Assembly: GCA_000818945.1 (NCBI GenBank)
Contig: KN805420.1
Coordinates: 1-16,186, forward strand
Origin: Schizochytrium sp. CCTCC M209059
Lineage: Eukaryota > Sar > Bigyra > Thraustochytrida > Thraustochytriidae
DNA length: 16,186 nucleotides
Reading direction: 5' to 3'
The notes under the pieces are model-generated. The model saw only the letters and a list, made by a program, of their open reading frames with translations. It was not told the DNA's origin and made no database searches. Positions within the stretch are counted from its first letter, which is position 1, and the number at the start of each line of letters is the position of its first letter. Positions 8,501-15,985 of this stretch are shown piece by piece. Position numbers and translations under genes: made by a program.

Positions 8501-11250
8501 CCCTCAATAATCACGTCAAAGAGCTCATCGTTCGCGCACGCGTCAAAGTACAGCTGGCCGCTCTTCACAGAGATCAAAAGTTCGGGAACAGGCTGATGAA
8601 GCATTTCCACATCTACACTTGCCGTGCTCAGGTTCGCGTCTCGGGCTGACGTTCCATCTGCAAACTGGTACTCAAAGCTTTGCAACAGAACATCGTCCGT
8701 GTCATCTGCAAAGGCGAGCTCGAACGAGTAGTTGGCTGCAGGAAGGGAGAACGTCGTCTCCACGTCCGTCGTGGCCATGATAAGCTCGACGGAAGGACAC
8801 GCTTTCACCCAGAGCGTGATAGAGACTTGACCGACGGGAATGTCGCACAAGGTAGCAGCAACGCGAAGATTGAAGTCTTGCATCGTGGTGTCCTGTACCT
8901 CAATGCCCTCAATGGCGTCGTTCACCTCTACGCCGGCCTCGTCCAAAAGCTCTGCGTTGGTGCTACTCTCGAAAGTGTGATTATCCAGGGTAAACTCCAG
9001 TCTGACCTGGGTGTTGGTTGGCACGTTCAGGACGAACGAGCCGTCGTCCGAAGTTAGATTGGTAGCGATGGCACTTGCACTGCTGTCAGCATCGACGTTG
9101 AAGGCTTCCACGGTCACGCCAGAGACCTGGCAAGAGTCGCTGCCATCGTTAAAGGATTGCAGAACGGTTCCGGAAAGCGCGCGGCTCTTGATATCGACGA
9201 GTCGGATCTCGCGCGTCTTGAGGTGCTCAATCGTGTACGTATTGCCAAGGTCTCGGGCCGTCTCCAGCGAGCACTCGCTTCCCTCATCGTCTGGGCACAG
9301 TCTAATATCGGTGTCTGAGTCGGGCAAACTTGCATTGATAATGGTCACCGTAGAATCATCATCGAGAGCTGTCAAAGAGCTGTCAAAGAGGTCGCCAAAG
9401 ACTCGACTGGTGCCGTCGGTGACCACATACTGTTCCTCGCCTTCCTCGCCGACTTTGAAAAAGATGACCACGCCCTTGGCTCTGGGATTACCGCTAATGT
9501 CCGAGACGAAAAAGTTCCCGCCAGCATGGAACTTGAGTGTCCGCGTAACGCAGTTTTGCGCAATCTCTTTCGGTGTGCTCGATTCAGTATTAACGTCATC
9601 CCACTCGGAAAACTTGCTATCTTTGGTCCAATACAGCCGCAGACAAGCCGTGACGTTATCGCCGACGGAGAAATCATTCAGAGAAACGCTCACATACGTG
9701 TCGCTTGGTTGACTGCAGTCAATATCACGGACGTTGTCCCATGTTTTGGTAATGCTCGCTTGAGAAGCGTCGTTGAGTGTGATGGGCAGGTTAAACCCCA
9801 CCACGATCTTGTTTTCGATCATGTTCTCGAACGTGACTTTGACATGAATGTGCTCAGAGTCAATCAGCTCTTGGGTCATATCCCAGCCACCCTCCTCATC
9901 GTCAATGGTCGGAATCGCGTATTTGGAGAAGTCAAAGCTTTCAGGGTCCGGATTGTAGTCCAGTGACCCGAGATAGTTTCCGAGCGCGGAGTTCCGGCAG
10001 ACCTCGTGCTCGCACCCGGTACCGCTGCGGTCTTCAGCGCATTGCTTTTCATCGGTTGGAGCCGTGAGCACAGCCGTGGCAAGGTCACCGCAGTAATTTC
10101 CTCCCTGACACAGGTTCATTTCACCGTCGACGCAATAGTAGCCGCTTTGACACGGTTCGCAACTGTCGACCCCATTTGCAGGCTCAGTGTTGGTGATGTA
10201 GTAGCCAGGGGAGCATGTATGGCAATCCTTTGTGCCTGCGTAAGTGTCCATAGTGCTATCATAAGTTTCGATTTCGAAAGCCGCAACAGTTTGAAGCTTG
10301 CACTTCATTTCGTCAGCATTAAAGACGAAAAGCATGCATGACCCTTTCCCTTGACACTTGCGTCGGCAATCATGAGGGTTATGCACGTCGTCAATGACTT
10401 GAATGATGGAATCTGACCCAGTCCAATCGTAATTGTGTTGCATGCACCCCGGCAGCTCGTACAGCTCAGCAGCGCGAGTACCAGCATTCTCGTTTCCTCT
10501 ATCGCCTGGACAAGAGAGGACGGCAGAAAGAAGAGTCTTGGGGTCCGAAGCGGTGGCAGAGGTGAAGTCTCCATTGAATAAGGGCTTGTTGTCGTAGAAG
10601 ACGCACTCTTCACTTTTTGAGTCGTACCTCCATGAGAGGCAAGGCATTGAGCCGATGGTTGCTTCGCTATAATCTTGGTTGGCCTTGGACCACTTGCAAA
10701 GGTAAGGGGAGTCTGTCATTTCAACCTTCATTTTGTTCGGTGTATCAACCGTTCCCCATATCATTGAATCACTGTAGGGGACAGTTTTGAGAGGATTCGA
10801 GTATGCGGCGCTATTGTAGAAGCTGACTTTGTAACAAGGCGAGGTTCTGAAGTGCGTGAACGTATCTTGAAGAAAATTGCCTTCTCCCGTAATATCTTCT
10901 TTGAGACAGGTTTCACCAGAGCCTTGAAAGCTCGTGCTCTCGAGGAAACAATTCTCGCGACGGAACCGTCCTCTGAACGCATCCCTTGCTTTCCAAAGCG
11001 TAACGCCACGATAGTTTGAATGTTTCCAGTGATCGAAGCAGCGTTCATGACATTCCACGGCGCTGTTGACGTCCTGGAGTGTCTTGATGAAATGACCGTC
11101 TGGCCAGGTGTGCAGCCCGAGGTTAAGACAGCCCAAGAAATTACCCATGTTTTTGCGACGGTTTGCGACGGTTTGAATTACGAGTCCATCCGTGCAGGAA
11201 AGACTGGTAAGTCCGACAAGCAGCGCGTACACGAGCAAAGGGAACATCAT
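5575..11250 (-). CDS. large type I membrane receptor-like protein with PAN-like, Cys-rich and beta domains (1891 aa)
   Basis: The open frame continues 37 codons further upstream, but only to a TTG. The first ATGs are at 11250 and 11247, and starting there places a signal peptide at the very N-terminus (MMFPLLVYALLVGL). Using 11250 as residue 1: PAN/Apple-like cysteine modules lie at about 36-115, 163-247 and 264-325 (for example CHERC at 67-71 and CRRKC at 295-299). A TNFR/ephrin-receptor-like cysteine cluster is at 343-418, and many beta-rich segments follow, including a carboxypeptidase-regulatory-like one at about 691-760. A Ser/Thr-alternating stretch is at about 1268-1340 and an Ig-like fold (DTTGPALMAWSPSSK onward) at about 1637-1748. 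A hydrophobic helix (1823-1846) is followed by five arginines and a short tail ending in NPIY (1885-1888). At least nine N-glycosylation sequons lie before the helix. I infer a surface receptor or adhesin; its ligand is unknown. The PAN and Ig-like labels are by eye. Confidence 0.88.
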   Translation of the reverse strand: MMFPLLVYALLVGLTSLSCTDGLVIQTVANRRKNMGNFLGCLNLGLHTWPDGHFIKTLQDVNSAVECHERCFDHWKHSNYRGVTLWKARDAFRGRFRRENCFLESTSFQGSGETCLKEDITGEGNFLQDTFTHFRTSPCYKVSFYNSAAYSNPLKTVPYSDSMIWGTVDTPNKMKVEMTDSPYLCKWSKANQDYSEATIGSMPCLSWRYDSKSEECVFYDNKPLFNGDFTSATASDPKTLLSAVLSCPGDRGNENAGTRAAELYELPGCMQHNYDWTGSDSIIQVIDDVHNPHDCRRKCQGKGSCMLFVFNADEMKCKLQTVAAFEIETYDSTMDTYAGTKDCHTCSPGYYITNTEPANGVDSCEPCQSGYYCVDGEMNLCQGGNYCGDLATAVLTAPTDEKQCAEDRSGTGCEHEVCRNSALGNYLGSLDYNPDPESFDFSKYAIPTIDDEEGGWDMTQELIDSEHIHVKVTFENMIENKIVVGFNLPITLNDASQASITKTWDNVRDIDCSQPSDTYVSVSLNDFSVGDNVTACLRLYWTKDSKFSEWDDVNTESSTPKEIAQNCVTRTLKFHAGGNFFVSDISGNPRAKGVVIFFKVGEEGEEQYVVTDGTSRVFGDLFDSSLTALDDDSTVTIINASLPDSDTDIRLCPDDEGSECSLETARDLGNTYTIEHLKTREIRLVDIKSRALSGTVLQSFNDGSDSCQVSGVTVEAFNVDADSSASAIATNLTSDDGSFVLNVPTNTQVRLEFTLDNHTFESSTNAELLDEAGVEVNDAIEGIEVQDTTMQDFNLRVAATLCDIPVGQVSITLWVKACPSVELIMATTDVETTFSLPAANYSFELAFADDTDDVLLQSFEYQFADGTSARDANLSTASVDVEMLHQPVPELLISVKSGQLYFDACANDELFDVIIEGGSTIEFEIESQQWFDVGDGSPQFCPILPDGTTVEITSELAPSVDVGCDANNPCETAFVIAEINAHNRSMVFASVVAGEPQAPLDDGDTHALSDFFVRNVAFRVRNEDLWASTTAGLDSTLRALVLGDKTLSEDATIAFASEDSTPLQYLYSPPGGVGSFASMEFEGSFSIEKTNEVIFENEAGVNAGVKISASVSSSFASVEASRGLETEAIATFVSSYDNKAMVTTESRVWSLETYSDAPGRDSDLVMFMGSVAKFLEAVHVSLDPDTCQITSTKTINWGNQVSSLVIYTRSSCENSLDQIEKTIQNVDETSDLAIQAQLERSRWLSLLQHWDDDYRAALNTPANILQGSNVLSLSGGASYSITKAESSEVRAVTDYTSYSGSLSLSLSTSVTASVSANLWFVSVGASTEYSAGASFKTTGSVKRITTHGQDLSTSISTSVEVDDSNEICLEFFRSPFSGTYVYRVCGGRTSCPHIPGTDAREVIALSYDEEPAEELTEDTGSFSFLIDTSSMTDSDEEITVSISVDAQSMTGRVAYRVGASSLNQPVEVTMDARTVLPVTVFYERLDERVRSTTVTIKVASACDDGISRTLPFELNWASTCPTISWSGDLEEPTATWALSSVSTTMPVSFSRGPAANALVSSTVTLWAARYDGSATVGDWFRVAVFASGSSSLTLSADQLGAASASKGSFLLELRAACAEGERAAGSSRSSRRLGVLDTTGPALMAWSPSSKVRVAAASFPVANFRFDEPVDCGHADLEATVTDASGVFVAETNITCSSRLYDLTVVMETADAAAVALWSNTTATLELRGVHDLYGNVAEVITADGARRVLAEGSMSKSFVIPELPEHSGDTTTLAKWGVQSMEERQQVAAAVYARILPSDQPVASTFVEDDDENTDASDESSPMLAIGLGVAAGAVVAAAAAFVVLRRRRRTRSSSRSGRQTPQRSSGDATTVGTDVHTKVEASNPIYAAA

Positions 11251-11348
11251 CGTCTGCAGCCTTGTCACTCCGGCAATTCCAGATTGCCTGGCGATGCTGG
11301 TTTGCTTCACGCGAGCTGGAAAAATGCTGCCAGGACCGTACGTCCGTT

Positions 11349-11418
11349 CTGCGCTACGCAATTTCCTGCAACGAGTATGAATGAGCGCGAGAGTAGGCGC
11401 GCGCCTGCGCTACGCAAT
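11349..11418. repeat. 14-nt direct repeat and GC palindrome upstream of the receptor gene
   Basis: CTGCGCTACGCAAT occurs at 11349-11362 and again at 11405-11418. Between them is the perfect 12-nt palindrome AGGCGCGCGCCT (11395-11406), which overlaps the second copy by two bases. They lie 99-168 nt upstream of the receptor ATG, where transcription-factor sites would be expected. A regulatory role is inference. Confidence 0.5.
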
Positions 11419-11736
11419 CGCAATCGCAACGGAACGAGTCCAGTTGAAACATACGAGTCATTTTTCGGCGGCCGGAGGAACTATGCACATAGTGATCGGT
11501 TGCGATAGCGCACACGCATACATTCGGCTCTCTTGCGTGTATTGACCGACCAGCCGTCGCGGTCACGCTGGAAAACGCTTCCGGCTATGGCGTCAAGTAC
11601 CGTTGTACCTTTTCTTCGTTTGAGTGTAGACTCGAGCGTAAAAAGAACTTGCTGCTGCTGTTAGTTAATACTAGCCTTGGCCTACCCACTGCACGCGCTA
11701 ACATGTAATAAGTTGTCAGTGATAAATAAAAAAGGG

Positions 11737-12040
11737 AAAATCCCTTGCTCGACCGAACTTGCTAGCCGAGAGGGAAGTGCTAACAGGAAGAAGAGGCTGG
11801 ATGAAAGAAAAGCAAAATCCCTCGCTCGGTTGCGGCCACGGCGAACATTGCTCCTCTCTGCAAGAAGCCGTCCGGGTGCCGAATGCACAAAATCCCTCGC
11901 TCGACCGAACTTGCTAGCCGAGAGGGAAGTGCTAACAGGAAGTAGAGGCTGGATGAAAGAAAAGCAAAATCCCTCGCTCGGTTGCGGCCACGGCGAACAT
12001 TGCTCCTCTCTGCAAGAAGCCGTCCGTGTGCCGAATGCAC
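11737..12040. repeat. 152-bp tandem direct duplication, two copies
   Basis: Copy 1 is 11737-11888 and copy 2 is 11889-12040, directly abutting. By eye they differ at only three positions (149 of 152 identical), so the duplication is recent. Each copy also contains the word AAAATCCCTCGCTCG twice (T for C once), at 11737, 11814, 11889 and 11966. This gives a hidden period of about 76 bases. The unit is not a multiple of three, so the reading frame changes between copies, which argues against coding. No coding or RNA identity is recognised. Confidence 0.92.
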
Positions 12041-12353
12041 ATCAACAGCGCGTGCCTAGCGTCGCTCTGTCAGCGCAGGCAGGCGCGGCAAAGGTCGCAG
12101 TGCAGGTGCAGCTCCGACTGATTGGCATAACACAGTTTCCTCCATGAATGTATGGGACAGCGCGTGCTGGCTGAGGTGGCAGGCAGGCAGGCCGTCGAAG
12201 CGCGAGCCTGGTCGCTACTTGCCCCCACCCACGCAGGCAGCCTTTTTATTTACTACGAGCGGCCAGCAGCCTGCAGCAGCAGTAGCAGCGGCGGCCAGCC
12301 GCTGCGGCCTGCCGTGGCTGTTGACCAAGCCAGCTGCCAATCGGGCACAATCG

Positions 12354-12373
12354 TGAGTCAGTCACGACTGACT
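12354..12373. promoter_or_regulatory. 18-bp palindrome overlapping a TGAGTCA bZIP-type site
   Basis: AGTCAGTC at 12356-12363 and GACTGACT at 12366-12373 are perfect inverted repeats separated by AC. The left arm overlaps TGAGTCA (12354-12360), the consensus bound by AP-1/Gcn4-type bZIP factors. It lies about 540 bases upstream of the deaminase start in a divergent promoter region. Binding is inferred from the sequence alone. Confidence 0.35.
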
Positions 12374-12908
12374 GACCCGGCTTACCAGGCAGGAATAATA
12401 AAAATTTAACGATTAGCCGAGACCTAGGCGAGCGTTAGGCGGTGGCGGCGAAGCCGTCAGTCACCGGACAAATGGTGTATGTTTAGCAAAATGACGAATT
12501 GGCTCGACGGAAATCGACTGCGTAGACCCGAAGAGATTTCGAAGGCGAGCATCTGTCATGACTGGGAGTGCCAGGAATCATAAATCAGATAATTTATTCT
12601 GTAAAAGGCGCCTCGTCTGAGCGCTTAAAGTGAAAGCGAGATAGGCCTTGGCCAGCCAGACCAATCCCGGCTCGTCGTCTTTCGCGCGGTCGCTGAGGTC
12701 GATGCTCGATCAAGGTTGTTGCTATGCTATCATTGCCAGGGACAGCGGAGCTCGGAGAGGCTTCGGGTGTGACCTAATCGCCGGGCGACGTGGCTGATCT
12801 TACGTATAGGCCACTACGGCGTCGGTATACTTATCATCATGATAGTAGGCCTAGTCCCAAATCGGCGCCTTTCAGCCGATTGGCTTAGCGATTTAGCGAT
12901 AGGAGAGG

Positions 12909-13753
12909 ATGGCCAGGGCCGCCGCGACGGCGCTCTCAGCGCTGTCCGCGCAGGACCAGCGCGGCTTGGAGCTCGCCGTGGAGGCGCGCACGCTGGGCAC
13001 GTGTGCACCCAAGGCTGGCAACGACATGTAGGTGGCTGGAGTGGCGGTGCGGCTGGCGAGGTGGGTTGGTTGAATTTGGAGGGCAATGTCGTGGCGACGA
13101 GGTTTGCTTGCGAGAGAGGCACCGCGCGCGTGCGAGCTCGGGCTAGCCATGTGCTGGCCTAGACATCACGGACGCACACGCGTGCTGTGCGCTTTTCTTA
13201 GGTTTTGCTTACTTGCTTATCTTTGAGGCAGGGGACGAGTCCGGGCTGACGAACGAGCAAGCTTTGTGCGCGCAACAGGGGGGCTGTTGTCCTCGATAAC
13301 CAAGGCCAAGTCCTCGTCTGGGGCTTTGCGAGAAGTATGCGTCGCGATGCACAAAGCGGCGCGATCGACCTCCACGCTGAGGCAGATTGCATCACACAGG
13401 CAGCTCGGCGAGGCATTCCTTTGGAAGGAAAGGCCATCTACATCACGTCGGCACCCTGTGCAAGATGTCTGCCTCTCATTCTTGGCGCTGGCATTGTTCG
13501 TATTTTGCATAGCGATCCCTTAACCAAGTACATTGGGAAACACAATGAGCAGTGGGCACGCCAGCTTCTCATCGACTCAAAATGTGAACTCTTCGAAGAT
13601 ATCGAGCGTCCCTCGTACAAGCAGATTGCTGTCAACACAAGGACGCTCGCGCCACGAGAAGCCGCAGTGGAGGAGCGCATCGACCTTGAAAAGTTAGTGC
13701 CAAGAAAGAAGCGTCGCGTTACTGATGTACCAGCCAAAGAAGAAGCCCCGTGA
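12909..13753 (+). CDS. zinc-dependent cytidine/dCMP deaminase-like protein, two exons (197 aa)
   Basis: Exon 1 is 12909-13027 and exon 2 is 13279-13753; an intron separates them. ATG 12909 is preceded by an in-frame TAG at 12900. Splicing AT/GTAGGT to CAACAG/G keeps frame exactly and creates a complete deaminase fold. Residues 14-30 form the first helix, GAVVLDNQGQVLVWG (41-55) is the first beta hairpin, HAE at 72-74 carries a zinc ligand and the catalytic Glu, and PCARC at 99-103 gives the other two zinc ligands. The family performs hydrolytic deamination of cytosine or adenine in nucleosides, nucleotides, RNA or tRNA; I cannot assign the substrate. The C-terminus carries PRKKRRV (181-187), a classical monopartite nuclear signal, so the protein is probably nuclear. 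It converges with the MOB gene 189 bases away. Exon 2 alone, from ATG 13337, would lack the first strands, which supports the spliced model. Confidence 0.85.
13028..13278 (+). other. GT-AG intron of the deaminase gene
   Basis: The intron is 251 nt, with donor GTAGGT, acceptor GCGCAACAG, and a branch-like CTGAC at 13246-13250 that puts the branch A 29 nt before the acceptor. A T-rich tract occurs at 13194-13224. The exon 2 frame has a TGA at 13247, so an acceptor downstream of that point is required, and 13278 satisfies both phase and protein homology. Confidence 0.8.
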
Positions 13754-13942
13754 CCGGGGATGCAAACATCTTGTGGTGGTGCAATTTGACGATACAATGA
13801 TGAGTATTTTACAGGGGCTTGGCCTACGTTGTTTTGCCATCAAATGTAGAAGATGTGAAAGAAAAGTAGAATGGCAGCGACCTAATCGCTCGCACGGGTG
13901 TCAAATTAGACGATATGGAAAAGAAGGGTCATGAACTGTCTT
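13754..13942. other. convergent 3' intergenic gap
   Basis: This 189-base gap lies between the stops of the deaminase and MOB genes. No gene is seen and no exact AATAAA on either strand. The two transcripts probably overlap or end very close together. Confidence 0.6.
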
Positions 13943-15985
13943 TCAGCGGTGCAGTAGCCAACGCCAGACAGAGCTGCCCGTGCTTGTTGTGCCGGAAACC
14001 GGTTCGCGCGCAGCCCTTGTGCCGAGCCCAGGCTCGCCGTCCTCGCCTTGCTCACCGGGCCTCGTGTGTCGCCCCGGGCGAGCGTCACCAATGGCTGAAG
14101 CGGAGTGCGTTTTTTTGGAAAGTTGAACCAGATTCGAGGAACGATCTGCGAGCGAAGCAGACGAAGATGATAAGGCACGCGTGAATGGCGAGCGCGAGGA
14201 AGGCTTGGCCGTCTCGAGTCGATTTGTTGTTTCCAAACTATTACATGACCCCTCGCCGACGACCGTGGCTGGATATGCAGTCCGAGTGAGAACGTGACTG
14301 CCGTCAATCGAACTGCCCGCGCCGTTAAGACTACTCTCGCCAGTACTGCGATCCTTTTTCTTGGATATCGTTCGCTTCAGTCTAGACATGCGACCTTTTT
14401 CACGTGCCGGCACAGGTGGCGGCACCAAAGGTGCTGAAGGTGCCTTCGAGGCCGAGGGTGGCGGCGCTGCTGGGGCCATTGGCGGAGGAATTGCGATGGC
14501 AGAGCTGCCCATAGAGGCCGGCGCGCTGTTCGCGGTATTTCCCCGCGCTTCATTCGCTGCGCTCCCCGTGGAGTCTACCAATGACGCAGAGACGGAGGCA
14601 GTGACGGAGGCGAGTATTGCAACAACCTGAGGGTCGATGGGCGCTGTGATGACGTGTCCAAGATCAACGAGATGTGCAGATGGCCGTTGAAGACTTGCCT
14701 CGTAGGCCTCTTTGACCTGGTCGACTGCTGCGCGCATGGCCTTAAACTCGCGATCTCTCACGAGGTTGTACTCGAGCACGAGGAACATAAAGTGTCGAAA
14801 GGACTTGTGCAGAAAGTCCTCGGCATCCTGCTCATGGAGAATTTGCAAGCAATGGTGGAACAGAATTGCGTACACGCGGAAAAGGCGCGTGTAAACCTTT
14901 TGCACAATGTCGAGAAAGTCATCGGGGAATAGAACGTTTTCGTCGACGGGGAAATAAAGGCGGTTGTTCATCGTGGCCTCAACCCATCCCAACACGTGCT
15001 GGACGTATTCTGGTCCGGACATTCGAACGGGCTTGCGCTTCGGTGCCCCCAGCGGAGCGGCCCAGCGATACTCGTAGTGCGGTGGAAAGCCTTGCCCAAT
15101 TTCTGCGAAGCGCTCCTCGAGTTCTTCGCTGCACATATCATACATGAGACAGACCTCTTTGAAGAATTGAAACAGATTTGTCGCCAGCCATTCATACGTT
15201 TCTTCACGTCGGCCAATCTCGCCCACGAGAAGAAGGGGCTCCTCCTCGGCAGTTTCGTCTGCGACTTCGGGCTCCAGCGAGCTCGCGTCGGTGGAAATTG
15301 TTGATTGCGAGTCGCGCGATTCGGAGGGTACGAGTCTTGTGCGAAGGGATGTCTCTCGGCCTCTAAAGTTGCTTGCAGGCGAGTCATTGGGGTCTTGTTG
15401 GTTTCCGTCACGCGCGGTCCTTATTGCATCTTGACGACTCTCTTCTTCGCCATCTTCTCGATCGTTGTCGCCATCTTCTCGTCTGTTATCCTCGTAATTG
15501 TGTGATGCAAAGGCTTTGTTGGCGTTCGTGGGGCCGATGCGATCCATTGCGTTGTCTGCATCTTCTTTGACGGTATGAGGGGGATCCTTGGCAGCTTGAC
15601 AAATGACACAGTCGACGACGGCGCCAACGTCTTCATTGTTATCTCCGCTCTCCAATCCAAGTTCCTGCAGGCGATTATGATGCAAGATGTGATTCCTGCG
15701 TACAGCCCAGGATGGCTTGGCCCTAGCTCTGGCCGTGGAGGTCTTCACTGTCGACGCCGAGGCCTTGTTGAGCTTTTGCTTCCCCCCCGCGGAGGACTTC
15801 ATGCTCGCGGCGGGACCGTCTGCGTCGCATTGCTCACTCCTCGACTGCGCGAAGACGATCGCCTTGACAGGCAGCGAGGTGTCCTTCTCCTCCTCGAAGG
15901 CGACGCAGCTTGTGGCCGCGAGGTCCTTGGCCTCAGCCTCAACAGCGAGCCGCGGGAGGGCGTCTTTTGCGTCGTCCTCGGCCAT
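13943..15985 (-). CDS. MOB-domain protein with long disordered flanks (680 aa)
   Basis: ATG is at 15985 and TGA at 13945-13943, with no intron needed. The MOB/phocein domain is at about 264-430: EWLATNLFQFF (265-275), YEYRWA (304-309), the KPVRMSGPEYVQHVLGWV segment, LFPDDF (352-357), RLFRVYA (367-373) and KSFRHFMFLVLEYNLV (394-409). MOB proteins are non-catalytic partners of NDR/LATS-type kinases and of Mps1-type or STRIPAK complexes in mitotic exit and polarity. Typical MOBs are about 210-230 aa, so this one carries an extra 260 residues of acidic, Arg/Asp/Glu-rich sequence before the domain. Another 250 residues after it include proline-rich segments (499-526) and a Ser/Lys-rich basic part. 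The usual zinc ligands are not kept: I374 and C379 sit where His is expected, and the Cys pair is missing or reduced to C285. The subfamily is unclear. It converges with the deaminase gene. Confidence 0.9.
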   Translation of the reverse strand: MAEDDAKDALPRLAVEAEAKDLAATSCVAFEEEKDTSLPVKAIVFAQSRSEQCDADGPAASMKSSAGGKQKLNKASASTVKTSTARARAKPSWAVRRNHILHHNRLQELGLESGDNNEDVGAVVDCVICQAAKDPPHTVKEDADNAMDRIGPTNANKAFASHNYEDNRREDGDNDREDGEEESRQDAIRTARDGNQQDPNDSPASNFRGRETSLRTRLVPSESRDSQSTISTDASSLEPEVADETAEEEPLLLVGEIGRREETYEWLATNLFQFFKEVCLMYDMCSEELEERFAEIGQGFPPHYEYRWAAPLGAPKRKPVRMSGPEYVQHVLGWVEATMNNRLYFPVDENVLFPDDFLDIVQKVYTRLFRVYAILFHHCLQILHEQDAEDFLHKSFRHFMFLVLEYNLVRDREFKAMRAAVDQVKEAYEASLQRPSAHLVDLGHVITAPIDPQVVAILASVTASVSASLVDSTGSAANEARGNTANSAPASMGSSAIAIPPPMAPAAPPPSASKAPSAPLVPPPVPAREKGRMSRLKRTISKKKDRSTGESSLNGAGSSIDGSHVLTRTAYPATVVGEGSCNSLETTNRLETAKPSSRSPFTRALSSSSASLADRSSNLVQLSKKTHSASAIGDARPGRHTRPGEQGEDGEPGLGTRAAREPVSGTTSTGSSVWRWLLHR

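Larger units (their letters stand above)
11251..12908. other. divergent intergenic region between receptor and deaminase genes
   Basis: These 1.66 kb should contain both promoters. Contents I can support are a GC palindrome with a nearby 14-nt direct repeat close to the receptor start, a 152-bp tandem duplication, tandem CAGG and CAG-rich sequence at 12180-12300, and an 18-bp palindrome at 12356-12373. An AATAAA-like signal within an AT-rich patch follows near 12397, then sequence of ordinary composition to the deaminase start. Close to that start are a CCAAT box in reverse orientation (ATTGG near 12880) and two TAGCGAT copies. Open frames across the duplication change frame between copies and are not called. 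I see no tRNA or rRNA. Confidence 0.6.

Noticed and set aside
11737..12040. CRISPR-like direct repeat array
   Set aside because: Only two abutting 152-bp copies exist with no spacers, in a eukaryotic setting; this is a tandem duplication.
11677..12147. Open frames across the 152-bp duplication on both strands
   Set aside because: The repeat length is not a multiple of three, so the two copies are read in different frames; the predicted peptides have no motif and use non-ATG starts or low-complexity sequence.
12152..12409. 85-codon + strand ORF ending close to an AATAAA-like signal
   Set aside because: It is built largely from CAG/GGC repeats with no recognisable motif; the AT-rich patch alone is weak evidence for a gene end.
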